Made by a program: the position numbers and the translations under genes. DNA of 64,000 nucleotides. Source: Chamaecrista fasciculata (taxonomy: Eukaryota > Streptophyta > Magnoliopsida > Fabales > Fabaceae). Below, piece after piece: positions 45,249-56,753 of the stretch. The stretch spans positions 248,001-312,000 of the forward strand of contig QANZ01053660.1 of the NCBI GenBank assembly GCA_003254925.1. Direction: 5' to 3'. The notes beneath the pieces are model-generated. The model did no database searches and was not told where the DNA came from. It saw nothing but the letters and a program-made list of their open reading frames with translations. How positions within the stretch are numbered: position 1 is the stretch's first letter; every line of letters begins with the position of its first letter.

Positions 45249-45354
45249 ACCAACCCCATCACTTGCTCTTACTCTTACCAACCACAATCACATAGGAAAG
45301 AGGTCGATTTCAATTCAACTTCAAAAACTTCATCAAAGCTTTTGCTTACCTACC
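45249..45354 (+). promoter_or_regulatory. Cluster of AC elements (MYB-type sites)
   Basis: ACCAACC occurs at 45249-45255 and 45277-45283, and ACCTACC at 45348-45354, all within 200 bases upstream of the start codon of copy 2. These are the AC-II and AC-I motifs bound by R2R3-MYB activators and repressors of phenylpropanoid and lignin genes. Part may lie inside the leader. Copy 1 has none in the equivalent place. Role inferred only from motif and context. Confidence 0.5.
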
Positions 45355-45440
45355 TCCTTCTCTATTCAATCAAACAAAAAAGAAAAAAGAAACCCCACTT
45401 CTTCTTTCTCTCTCTCTGCTTCTGTGCACAACAAGCCGCC

Positions 45441-48400
45441 ATGCAGGTATCTCTCTTCTCTACTCATATTCTTTTTGGTTCGTTAGAAAATCAAAATTAA
45501 GAAATTTAGCAATAGTTCCTCTTACCTCTCGTGGATCCGCCAATCTGCTGAAAACTGCCATTTCACGGCTTCGATTTCGTTTCAAGTAACTCAACTCAAG
45601 AGATATCTTGATATCCTAGCTTTAACTGAAAATTCCATTTCCTCGTTGTTGCTTCGTTCTTAGACTGTGTTTAGAAGTCTTAGGATTCTTGCTTCTTGTT
45701 CTTGGTGATTTTCAGCTTGCGTCTTCTTCTTACGGTCTAATGGGAAGCGGAGAAACGAGGAGGAATGGTAGCTTGATTTGTGCTCCTATAATGGGGGAGT
45801 CGGTTGACAAGATGAAGATTGAGTTAGATAAGGCTAAAGCTATTGGTGCTGACGTTGCTGAAATACGATTAGACTATTTAAAGAGCTTCAGCCCTTACGA
45901 TGATTTGAACTCCCTAATTAAGGACCGTCCTTTGCCGCTATTATTTACTTACAGGTATTGCAATGCACATTTATCTTACTCTTCTAGCTATTCTGGTGTA
46001 TCCTAAGTCTGGATTATTGTTTAGTGCCACCACAGTAGATCACGAATTGAATGTCTGTTCCTCAGAGGAGGAAAACCAACAATTACATGGTTGAACTCTG
46101 AACTTTAATTGTGATCAAGAGAATATGTAGAACTCTTCTGTGACCATTTGCTGCAGTATCAGTGCAGACTTATTTAAAATGTTGTTAACTATGGATATTT
46201 CATTGTAATGTCTGGATAAATTGTAAAATGGTTGCATTCGTTAGGTTTGCTGATGGTCTCTTAAAAATCTTTCAACATTCCAAGTGCCACATCCACTAAA
46301 ATATTCTGCTGGGCGAATGGTCTTATGTACATTAGTATTTTCATTCGATCTGGTCAACTTTTTTTGAGTGAACTTCATTATTTAGAGGTTTCAGTAATGA
46401 CAATGTATAGTATTATAGAGTCGAAGTAGATCATTGTAGTTTCTTTTTCAAACCAATCTCTTAACGTTTTGTTTTCTCAACTTTCTCTATTTTATCACTT
46501 AACTCTGTTTCCTTCATCCTAGGTTGTAGTCATACATATGAAATTGCACTATAGTGTGAGATTCCTGTTTCCTTGACCTCTCTGATTTTATATTCTTCAA
46601 GGCCAAATTGGGAAGGTGGTCAGTATGATGGTGATGATAATAAGCGATTCGATGCACTAGGATTGGCCATTGAGTTGGGAGCTGATTACATTGATGTTGA
46701 ACTTAAGGTTACTTTTCCTTTGTTTATGCAACTAAACCATTCCAATGTCACTTCAGTATTGTAGACATATGATCAACGAGCCAAAATATTTTCTTACTTA
46801 ATTCTGACAACTAGGAGGAATTGTCTTGAAAAGGAGAAGACTTTTGGTTGTTTAAATTGGTCCGACATTTCTAAATTTCTGATCTATAACTAATTTATTT
46901 CTCTAATTATAGCACCTTGGTTTGGTCCATTTTGCAATCAGTGCTATGAAGTGACTAAAGATAGCTACAGTAGACTTGCAACTGCTTTGCTTCAGATATA
47001 AAACATTCGGTCTACTTCTCATAAGCTATGCTATTTATTTACCTGTACCATGATTTACAAATAAGTTCTTCTTGATGATGTTGTAAACAAATATATCCCA
47101 AGTTTCTGGTTAAATTTCAAGTCTTTGCATAAATATTTAATGATAAGACTTTCTTTAGAAATTCTTCTGCTGCTTGCCATTTTTATGATAAAACAATTTC
47201 TTCTGTATCTCATTGTAGCTCTCTTCTCCCTTTTGATAAATCTAGATATTGTTTTCATATTATTATTTGCTAACTGATGTTTAAAAACGAGTGATGATTA
47301 TTCTGTTTCTTCCACCATTCCAAAGGTTGCTCATGAGTTCTATAACTCCATTCGTGGAAAGGAAATCAAGAAAACTAAAATCATTGTTTCGTCTCACAAC
47401 TACGAGTACACGCCATCAGCTGACGATCTTGCCAACCTTGTGGCAAGGATACAAGCAACTGGGGCCGACATAGTTAAGATTGCAACAACTGCCTTAGAGA
47501 TCACTGATGTCGCACGAATTTTTCAAATAACAGTCCATTCTCATGTAAGCTGCATATGTAGCCTTTGGTCATGGTAAATTTGTTACTATATTGCCAAATA
47601 TAAACTTAATCTGCTTAAAAAATCATCTGTTTTTACTAAAATATCATGTTAGCCGGGAGAAGGAGACTGGTCATGTTGCAAAATTTAGATTCTCAAATCA
47701 CAAATATTCATGAAGTCTTCTGAGAAAGGAAAATTGAAGCGAACTATCTTGTCCTGTTTTTTTTGGAAGGCTTCTTTTGAGTTGTTCACGTAATATCATT
47801 GGACTTAACAGGTATATTAAAGGTAGAGATAATTTGAAGTTGGTCAGGAACTAAATTTCTTGTGGTTGATGTGTTGTCAAAGTGCAGCTTCAAAGAAAGA
47901 GGGTCTGATAATGTAACCCCACCCTCCCACTCCCCATCCCCAACACGCACACAGTATTTTACATTTTAAAAGAATTTTCTGAAGGAAGGAAAATAAAATT
48001 CTCTTTTAGCACTCTGTTTGTATCTTACCTGTTAAAAATGGATATAGTAAGGTTGGATTGCATGTACACCATGCTTGTTGCTTAAAACTTTATGATGCTA
48101 ATTTCTTGTCCAGTGCCTCTGGCCGACTGGCTCTTAGTATAATCTGACTTGCAATGCTGATATTTTTGTTTTACTATATTGAGTTTTTTCCAATGATAAC
48201 AAATTATTATTATTGATGAAATTCCCAGGCTCCAGTTATTGCACTTGTTATGGGTGATAGGGGCTTGATTTCACGCATACTTTGTGCAAAATTTGGTGGA
48301 TATCTCACTTTTGGTACCCTGGAGGCTGGAGTAGTCTCAGCTCCTAGTCAACCGACAATTAAGGATCTGCTATATCTATACAATTTCAGACAATTGGGTC

Positions 48401-51400
48401 CTGATACAAAAGTATATGGAATTATTGGAAAGCCAGTTGGCCACAGCAAATCACCCTTATTGTACAATGAGACCTTCAAATCAGTTGGTTTTGATGGTGT
48501 TTTTCTGCCATTACTGGTCGATGATGTTTCTAATTTTCTCCAGACTTATTCTTCCACAGATTTTGTGGGATTCAGGTTCTGTCTCCTGAAAAAGATTGTT
48601 AACTTTTGTTATCTAATTTTCTCCAGATTATAAAGGCATCTTGGTATCAGTTTCTAGATTCTTTTAACTGCTAATCTCCATATTAGAAATAATATGCTCA
48701 GGTAGTGCTAGTTCTTCTGGGACATGGGTTCATTTTAAAACAAAAAGGCTTTGCTAGGTAGTGAGGTTACCAAGCAACATTTTAAACGTAGATAGAGCTA
48801 TCGAGGTAATTCAAAGTCTCTAGCATTGATTTGGGAAAGCGAATAAGCATGTTAATTTTTCATGGGCCTTTATATTAGTTCATTATATGGATTAGTATGA
48901 AGTTTGTAATGTTAATTCTTGTCTTATGTAAGCTTATATCAAAAGTAAAGAGTTGAAATGGTGTTTCTTTCATATTTCCATTCTGCTGGACATGGACTTT
49001 AGTTGGAGAATACACCTTCTATGATACTATTTGTATGCTGTTGAGCTTCAATAGCTGGTTTCAAAACTTTTTATACACAGGTTTGTGTTCTTGAAAAATC
49101 TTTCAGAAGATTCCAAGGTTGTCTTGTATTTTGTTGAATATCTTCTCAGTGCTGAACTTGTGTCATTACTTTCTTTTTTAAACCCTCTTTTTCTTTCTTT
49201 GGTTTCTCCCTGTATCTTATTCTGTGTTCAGGTCTGCAGTACCCATTCCCATGTCACCCGTTCTTTTAATTTTCTAGATAGTCTAAACTCTTACTCAATC
49301 CACCATAATTTGGTATTTAACCTAAATTCGTATTTCAGCGTTACCATTCCGCACAAGGAGGCTGCACTTAAGTGCTGTGATGAGGTAGACCCAGTAGCTA
49401 AGGTATTAGATACTTATCTCACACTATAATGCTGCTATCTTATTTGCTGTTACTATGTATAAATTCTTTAACTTGTTTAACTACAGTCTATAGGAGCTGT
49501 GAATTGCATTATAAGGAGATCAACTGATGGGAAGTTGATAGGATATAATACTGATTATATCGGTGCTATTTCTGCCATCGAGGATGGTCTACGAGGTATT
49601 TATACATTCATAAGCTACGAATTTCTCGTTGTCATTGTTTTCTGTAAATATTTTTTGAAGGATGCTGTGAATAATTTTAATTTATTTGCAGGTAAGGGTG
49701 GTAGCAACACAATTACCTCGCCATTAGTTGGTAAGGTGTTTGTTGTGATAGGAGCTGGTGGTGCTGGGAAGGCACTTGCTTATGGTGCAAAGGAGAAAGG
49801 AGCAAGGGTCGTGATTGCCAACCGCACTTATGGTAACCTTCACCTTTTGCATTCTCTTGGAACACGTATTTTGTTAACCATGTCTTTGAGAGGGAAAGCG
49901 AGCTAGAGTGTGTAATGGGATTTTGTAACATCTTGTTGATTCCATTGCATGAGTTGAAAGCTTCCCGTGTGAAGAGCTGAAAATGTGATGAACTTCTTTA
50001 ACCAAACCAATTTGTTTGGAACACATTTCTGGCCTAAAAGGGGAAATATTGCAGTCAAAGAGCTATATGCTTTTGGTAATGATTATAGTGGTTGAAACCC
50101 CATCTGATGTTTTCTTTTGGTTATATTCTAACTGGTATCTTGATCATTATGCCCAAAGCAATTTGAATTTTGTGTTTACCCTTGTAGTTGCTTCTTCTTT
50201 TTCTTCCTTAACCAAGTCTCTTATGCTCATTTTCGTCCTATATTTTGTCTTATGCCCATTTAACAACTGAGGTAAAAATATTGGTTCAAAATTTTGAAAG
50301 ATTGGCTAAGTTCGATATGTTTTAGGTGTTTTTCTTCCATCTATCTTGTTTCATGGAATAGATAAATAACTGCATGTAAATACTTTCACCTTTATGCTAT
50401 GAGAGCACTGAGGAATAAAATATTTCTCATCAACCGACCTTCTTAAGACTGACATTCCCATATTACCGTACACATAACCACATCAATATCTTCTCATCTT
50501 GGTAAACCTCAATCATAAAAATATTCATTTCTTCATAGAGTTACTTGTATCAATATAATTTAGGACATATCATGTGTTGTCCCTGAAATCAATATATTGC
50601 ATTGATTGTTTAGCTTTTCTGACAGACACAGCTGCAAACTATTACCTCCCTATCATAAATTTTATTTAGTCTGGTGTGTCACTTATGTATAGATCGTGCA
50701 AAAGAACTTGCTGACATAATTGGAGGAGAAGCTTTAGCCCTTGCTGATTTAAATAATTACCACCCAGAGGATGACATGATTCTAGCAAACACAACATCAA
50801 TTGGAATGCAACCAAAAGTTGATGAAACACCTATTTCTAAGGTTTGACTCTTTGATATGATATGCTCCTATGTTATATCAGTTAGGGTCTTGCAATCATG
50901 TTAATGGAAGTTTTGGACCTGATTTCTAGTCTGTTGTTATATGTAGTCAGAATAAATGTACTTGATAGATAATTCTGCAGAATGTAATCCATTTTATCGT
51001 GACCTGGCTATGTTAGGCAAATAAGAAGTAGCTCTCTTACCTATATCTGATAAGAGAAAAATGGAACAAATTCTTTAATGCATCCTTAGAAATCTCACAT
51101 TGTGATAGACTTTTTGAGAAAAATAAATAATAAACAATGCACTTTTTCGCTTTTGTTTAGGCAATGAGGAATTTCTTCATTATGGCTGGAACATGTTTCT
51201 GTTCTGGATGAGTTATTTTGTTCAATATTAGCATGGAGGCATGAAAGTCGCATGATATTGAACATGAATACAGTTGAAAGCCAGAGGATTAAATTTGATT
51301 TTTTTTTTTCAGCATGCTTTGAAGTACTACTCCCTGGTTTTTGATGCTGTCTACACCCCAAAAATGACTAGACTCTTGAAGGAGGCGGAAGAGTCAGGAG

Positions 51401-51645
51401 CTACAATTGTAACAGGAGTGGAGATGTTTCTGGGACAGGCATATGAGCAATATGAGAGGTTTACTGGATCGCCAGGTAATCTAAGTGTAAATTCAGCAAA
51501 ATATATTCAATCTACTTTCTTATCCTCATCCCCTTTAATATACTTTATTTTAATCTGATTGGTTTCGATGTCTTATTTTTGTCATTCCATTTTTGCATAT
51601 GCAGCACCTAAGGAGCTTTTCAGAAAAATTATGGCAAACTACTAA
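45441..51645 (+). CDS. DQD/SDH: Bifunctional 3-dehydroquinate dehydratase/shikimate dehydrogenase, copy 2
   Basis: Eleven exons: 45441-45446, 45716-45954, 46602-46707, 47326-47544, 48229-48575, 49339-49402, 49487-49595, 49692-49832, 50693-50841, 51313-51475 and 51605-51645; 527 residues. All expected residues are visible: His in SSHNYEYTPS, Lys in ADIVKIATTA, Arg206 in GLISRILCAKFGG (dehydratase); SKSP, Thr308 and Lys312 in SVTIPHKEA, Asp in GYNTDYIGA and VIGAGGAGKALAYG (dehydrogenase). The linker VVSAPSQPTIKDLL is complete. So it should make shikimate from dehydroquinate with NADPH. The first exon codes only Met-Gln and joins in frame (MQ/LASSSYGLMGSG); Met at 45740 is the alternative start. 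No plastid transit peptide, unlike the Arabidopsis enzyme, so a cytosolic form is possible. Confidence 0.94.
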
Positions 51646-52400
51646 CGAGGTTTGCAAGTGATACCTTCAATCACATTGATATAATTTTCCCATGAATCTG
51701 AAATTTTAGTTCAGTATTTTCAATATTCTATTTAATTCAAGTTGAGTTGATTTATTTGTGAGGCAATTGGTGCAATTGGGTCTCTAGCTTTTCCTTTTGT
51801 GTACCTCACAGTATGCTGACTACAGACTGTCTCATGTGACACTGCTACATTGTCGATGTTTCTCTATTTTATTAAAAACCTGTTTTGTTTTGGCTTTTTA
51901 GGAAACATTAACCTGTTTTATGCTCAATGAGTGAAGCATGGTTTAAGTTTTAACAGCAGATAATGTTTAGTGAGTATTAGTTCATTATACAGAAATACTC
52001 AGCATATATCAGATAATCTGATATATGCTGATATATCAGATAATTTGATATATGCTGAGTATTTCTGTATTTTCTGCTTATTATGCATAGGCAACGGCTG
52101 AGATCTTATTAACTAGGTTGGTGTCTAATTTCTATTTTTTCTCATAAATTTTGTTTATGGAATAGGATGAGTGCAGTCATGCCAGTCTAGGTGTGAAAAA
52201 GCTGAAGGGATTTTGCCGAGAGTATTGTCGCTGTTGTATCAGATTCTAAGAAGCAGGAAGGCCAGCAGTGCTTTCATTCGTTGTTTGTAGGCTGAGTGTG
52301 TAGGTTATGAGCATATACGTGCAATTATCCCAATGTCTAGTAGTGCTGGAACAATTCTTTGTATATCATTGAGTCAATAATGCTTATATGTATTGTAACA
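51646..52400. other. 3' flank of DQD/SDH copy 2, with a new palindrome
   Basis: Parallel to the flank of copy 1. At about 51990-52069 'cagaaatactcagcatat' and its inverse 'atatgctgagtatttctg' enclose further 'atctgatatatgctgatata' text, forming an almost perfect hairpin of about 80 bases. Copy 1 has only the single right arm. No gene. Confidence 0.65.
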
Positions 52401-52409
52401 CTCCAGTGG

Positions 52410-52532
52410 GGCCATGGATCCAAACGGCACGCTCTATCGTTCGGTGAAGACCAATCACATGGCGCCACGTGTGTCCTTGCACACGTGGCGACACGTGATT
52501 GGTCCCTGCCATTCGACAGGGGATCTGCTCCT
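52410..52532. mobile_element. Short GC-rich hairpin MITE
   Basis: Absent from the copy 1 flank, where the text reads straight through (aacatacccgtggttatc). It is flanked by CTCCAGTGG (52401-52409) and CTCCGGTGG (52533-52541), a 9-base duplication with one change. Centre: 'gaccaatcac...gccacgtgtg' facing 'cacacgtggc...cacgtgattggtc', a strong hairpin containing CACGTG palindromes. Ends are only weakly inverted. Confidence 0.7.
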
Positions 52533-52541
52533 CTCCGGTGG

Positions 52542-53321
52542 TTATCATAACTAATGTAAGACTTTTTGTATTTGCTTTTTTTTTTTAATTCATTGCGTGT
52601 CTCATTTCTATGGTTCCTTATCACTAGTTGCCAGTGGAAAAAATAAACTGAAGTCTAGAACTGAAGAAACAATTTTAGAGCAAGCAATGTCAACATTCTA
52701 AAAGTACAGAAAAGGTTACAATTTCTCAGTTACTAAGGTTTCTTTGGTTACGATTTCACGTGAAACTAGTCACATTTGGACCAAAAGAAAAAGAAAGTAA
52801 TCTTATCATCATGCACTTAGATGTGGAAGAATCAATCTCTTAATATTGATAGTTGCATTTATAAACTTTTTAATTTGAGATTTTAATCATAAGTTTTGAA
52901 TTTTGTTGATGACATGTCCGTTGAAAAATAAAAACAAAAAAGAGGAGCCTTTTCTATTTATAAACTTTGAGTTTATTGTTAGTTACAAACTAGCAACTCC
53001 ACCGAAAATACAAATTTTTTTCTTTCCTTGTGACTGATTTCATGATAGAAAAATGTATACGTATTATTTCGTGGCAAAAAATGAAAGTAATCCGCAGAAT
53101 AAAAGTAAGCAACACTAGATTCAAGACTTGGTTATAATCAAAGATGTAATCTGAATCAAAACTTATCAAATTAGTACTATGGTTATAATCATTGATTTAA
53201 TTTGAATAAAAAATTTGATATATCTCTTTCTTTCTTCCCACTCACTGTTAGAGCATAGTGATGGACTGATGGTGAATATTCTTTTTAGTTAATATTTAAT
53301 ATTGGACTAAATAAATCTAGG
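52542..53321. other. Gene-free, matches block A flank
   Basis: 52640-52770 matches 41055-41160. The rest is AT-rich. Nothing coding. Confidence 0.55.
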
Positions 53322-53329
53322 AGTAAACT

Positions 53330-53583
53330 AATAAATTGATCCTCAAAAGATCATCGAGCTGACAACTCGATCTCTTAGAGATTAAATATATTTATTCTTT
53401 GAAAGATTAAAACGACAAACTTTTCATCCCTGAAAGATTAAAACAGGATACTTATCAGTCCATAAAAAAAAACTAAATAATATATCGTTTTGATCTTTCA
53501 ATGATCAAACTGTGCATTTCATTTTTTAAGGGACTTGGTTATTAGTTCATTCATCTTTTAAGGACCATATTGTTAATTTACTC
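53330..53583. mobile_element. MITE-like element, same family as 36627-36876
   Basis: Ends GGAGTAAACTAATAAATTGA and, at the right, GAGTAAATTAACAATATGGT on the other strand. The flanks TAAATCTA occur at 53322-53329 and 53584-53591, an 8-base duplication that would fit the hAT superfamily, although the end sequence is not the usual one. Confidence 0.75.
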
Positions 53584-54037
53584 TAAATCTATTTGAGTTG
53601 GGTTAGATTGATCGGGAGTTGGGCCCAACCGGTTTGATTTTGGGCTGGACCGATGAGATGTTGAGCTGGATTGATGGGATGAGTTAGAATGATCCGTAGT
53701 TGAGAAGGACTTACAAGATGTTGGGTTTGACTGATCAGATGTTAGGCTTAACCAATCGAAAGTTGATCCGAGTTAAGTTGAGTTGGGCTGAGTCGAATTA
53801 GATTGGATCGGGCTGGGTCGGGCCAGGCCGAGACAAGCTGAACTAGTCTAGTAAACTCGTCGAGTTTACCCCCTAAAATCGTGTAAACTCGGCTCAAACT
53901 CGGAATAGGGCTAAACTCGGTCTGAACTCGCCTAAACTCGGTAAACTGGTGTGAATTTTTTTTTTGTTTGTGACAAAAATCGGCCCATTCACCCCCAAAA
54001 AACCGTCACCCACTGAACCAAAATGCCTTAAACCTAA
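53584..54037. repeat. Degenerate tandem words, gene-free
   Basis: 'gttgggct...gattgatcgg' and 'taaactcgg' words recur irregularly. The first part matches 42770-42900 of block A and marks the right limit of the duplication near 53.86 kb. Confidence 0.5.
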
Positions 54038-54884
54038 TTGACTAATTCATTTCGGCCTCTCCCTCTGTTCTCTCGTCTATACTTCGCCGTTCGCTGTTCT
54101 GGCTTCTCTTGCCGCACCATCAACGCATTCCGACAAAGCTCGCCACGCCGTCAACGCCTTCCGCTGCCGCTGACTGCCGTTGGGTATTTCTCTTTTCCAT
54201 TTCATTCTGGGTGCAACTGTGCAAAGAAATCTTCGACCAAGATGAATTGTGTTTTTTAGGCAAGTATATTTTGGTGCTGTAGGATTTTTGGACTATAGTT
54301 TAATTGGGTCAAATTGTTATATAGGTGATTAATGTTACTGGTCTTTTGGTAAACAAGAAAGAATGTCAATTTTTGTATGCATGTCCTGTGTCCAGAAGGC
54401 TTAGTAAAATAAGCTTCATGTTCATGAGTCAAGATTTTATATTTATATTATGGTTGTTTTATGCCTGGTAAACGTGCACACGTTAAGAAGACCTGATTAC
54501 TTAAAATTAAAAATTATGTTCCAGCTTTTGGTTATTGTGATTGCACTGAACTTTATCCAATAACCTGAAACATCCAACCTATGCACTGATGCATTACATA
54601 TTTTACGTTTGGAAGCCTGTTTGCTATTTTAATGACTCATTTGTCCTTTTACAACTTGTTAGTCAAAGTAGAATGTAATCATTCCTAGTTATGAAAAATT
54701 TGCAGGGTTTATCTGGAATGCGAGTACTGTATTTTGGGGGGTAGGGTGCTGGAAGGTTTATATGCTCTCCAAATTTTAATTTGGTTAAGCTGTGTTCGGA
54801 GAAGTTACAAATTATATGTAGGTCGTTTTTAAGTTTGCACTTGAACAGAACACTTGCTGTTAAGTTTTAAAATCTGGATTTTTG
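54038..54884 (+). promoter_or_regulatory. Probable leader region of the DnaJ gene
   Basis: 54040-54250 is GC-rich, pyrimidine-rich and transcript-like. The stretch from 54260 to 54870 is T-rich like an intron, so a spliced leader is likely. The exact splice sites are ambiguous, and the short open frame at 54038-54259 is not claimed as a gene. Confidence 0.45.
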
Positions 54885-56753
54885 ATGGACTGCAATAGAG
54901 AAGAAGCCTTAAGGGCTAAAGACATCGCCGAAAAGAAGATGGAAAACAAAGATTTCACAGGGGCTCGTAAACTTGCTCTTAAAGCTCAGCAGCTATATCC
55001 TGATCTGGATAATATAGGTCAAATGCTTGTTGTATGTGATGTGCATTGCTCTGCGGCGCAAAAATTATATGGTAATGATATGGACTGGTATGGAGTTCTT
55101 CAAATTGATCAGACTGCTGATGAGGCTACAATAAAGAAGCAATACAGGAAGTTTGCTCTCCAGCTTCATCCTGACAAGAACAAGTTTACCGGTGCTGAAG
55201 CTGCATTTATGTTAATTGGGGAAGCTCAAAGAGTGCTTTTAGACAAAGATAAGCGGGCTGTGCTTGACATAAAGTACAGGGCAAAGTCTTATCGTCCAAC
55301 CCACAAGGTTCATACAAATGTTAATGCTGGGGTGCAAAACAATGCAAGGGCTAATTTTTCAAACCTGAATCCTCAGCAGCACCCGCCTAGGCAGCCAACT
55401 CAGCAGGGGCACAATGGACGCCGTCCTTCATTTGTTAGTGCCTGCCCATTTTGTTCTAATAGATATGAGTTTTACAGAGAAGCAAAAAATAAATCTGTTC
55501 TCTGTCAAAATTGTGGCACGCCTTTTATTGCATGTGATGTGAAAGATATGCCACCTAGGGCTAATTCAAGTCAGCAGGCACGTGGCCAACAGAAAGATGG
55601 TTTAAATCAAGGTGCTTTCAAGGTGGATCTTAGATATCAATGTAAGGTCCATGTTAAGAATTTCAATACAAAGCCTTCCAGGCAAAAGGGTCAAAATGTC
55701 TCTGAAAAGCCGAATATAAAGAGAAAGAGAAAGCAGCCTGCAGAGTCAAGTGAAAGTGATGATTCTATAGATGGCAGTGACTCTGAGGACAAAGTCGATG
55801 TTGATAGGGATGGTACTCCTGATGGACGAAACCATCCAAATTACACCGAAGAGACTCCACGAAGATCTACTCGGCGAAAGCCAAATGTAATTTACAATGA
55901 GAATGCGGGTGATGATGAAGGGGCCTTACACAATAGAAATGAGGAAACTGTGGGCATGCGTAGAAAAGAATCTGTGGGATGCTCTAAAGGGACAGGAGAA
56001 TCTTGCAACCATTCCACATCAGGTTCAGCTTCCAAAGAAACAGATGGTCTGAATTCTCGTTCTTACGACATTCCTGAAGCTGAGTTTAATGACTTCGACA
56101 AGGACAAGAGAGTAGAGTGTTTTGCAAATGGGCAGATTTGGGCTATGTATGACTTAGTTGATGCCATGCCTAGATTCTATGCTCTAATAAGAAAAGTTCT
56201 CTCACCTGGGTTCCGGCTGCGAATAACATGGCTTGAAGCAGATCCAGATGATGAGGATGAAAAGAACTGGGTGGATAAGAGCTTGCCAGTTGCTTGTGGG
56301 AAGTATATTATTGGTGCCACGGAAAATGCCGATGATCCTCACATGTTCTCTCATATGATTTTGTGTGAAAGGATTGGCCGCAGTACTTTCAAAGTTTTTC
56401 CTAGAAAGGGAGAAACTTGGGCTCTGTTTAAAAATTGGGATATCAAATTGTACAACAATGTGGAGGAGTCTCATCAGAAATTGAAGTTTGACTATGAGTT
56501 TGTTGAAATTTTGTCAGATTATGTTGAAGAGAAGGGTGTATCCGTTGCATACTTGGATAAATTGAAAGGTTTTTTGAGTCTTTTCTCTCGAACTATGAAG
56601 GATGGTGTGCAGCCATTTCAAATTCCATCAGTGGAGTTATTCAGATTCTCTCACAGGGTTCCTTCTTTTAAAATGACTGGTGAAGAAAAAGTAGGTGTTC
56701 CTAAAGGATCTTTTGAACTCGATCCTGCATCAGTATTCATTCCCCAAGATTAG
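54885..56753 (+). CDS. DnaJ (J-domain) protein with DUF3444
   Basis: Single exon, 622 residues from the first ATG (MDCNREEALRAKDIAEKKM). The N-terminal stretch is the helical lead typical of this plant family. The J domain covers about residues 65-130: DWYGVLQIDQTADEATIKKQ, the HPD motif in LQLHPDKNKF, then AQRVLLDKDKR. A zinc-binding-like CPFC...CQNCG pair lies near residues 187-215. The middle is basic and Ser/Asp-rich (KRKRKQPAESSESDDS), a likely nuclear signal. The C-terminal DUF3444 begins around residue 400 (FANGQIWAMYDLVDAMPRFY, IRKVLSPGFRLRITWLE). Family members are Hsp70 co-chaperones in plants; the role of DUF3444 is unsettled, although some relatives bind methylated or silenced chromatin. 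No specific function is claimed. Absence of introns is usual for this family. Confidence 0.92.
   Translation: MDCNREEALRAKDIAEKKMENKDFTGARKLALKAQQLYPDLDNIGQMLVVCDVHCSAAQKLYGNDMDWYGVLQIDQTADEATIKKQYRKFALQLHPDKNKFTGAEAAFMLIGEAQRVLLDKDKRAVLDIKYRAKSYRPTHKVHTNVNAGVQNNARANFSNLNPQQHPPRQPTQQGHNGRRPSFVSACPFCSNRYEFYREAKNKSVLCQNCGTPFIACDVKDMPPRANSSQQARGQQKDGLNQGAFKVDLRYQCKVHVKNFNTKPSRQKGQNVSEKPNIKRKRKQPAESSESDDSIDGSDSEDKVDVDRDGTPDGRNHPNYTEETPRRSTRRKPNVIYNENAGDDEGALHNRNEETVGMRRKESVGCSKGTGESCNHSTSGSASKETDGLNSRSYDIPEAEFNDFDKDKRVECFANGQIWAMYDLVDAMPRFYALIRKVLSPGFRLRITWLEADPDDEDEKNWVDKSLPVACGKYIIGATENADDPHMFSHMILCERIGRSTFKVFPRKGETWALFKNWDIKLYNNVEESHQKLKFDYEFVEILSDYVEEKGVSVAYLDKLKGFLSLFSRTMKDGVQPFQIPSVELFRFSHRVPSFKMTGEEKVGVPKGSFELDPASVFIPQD

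Noticed and set aside
54038..54259. 73-residue frame before the DnaJ gene
   Set aside because: Pyrimidine-rich leader-like DNA, no conserved features; more likely a 5' untranslated exon.
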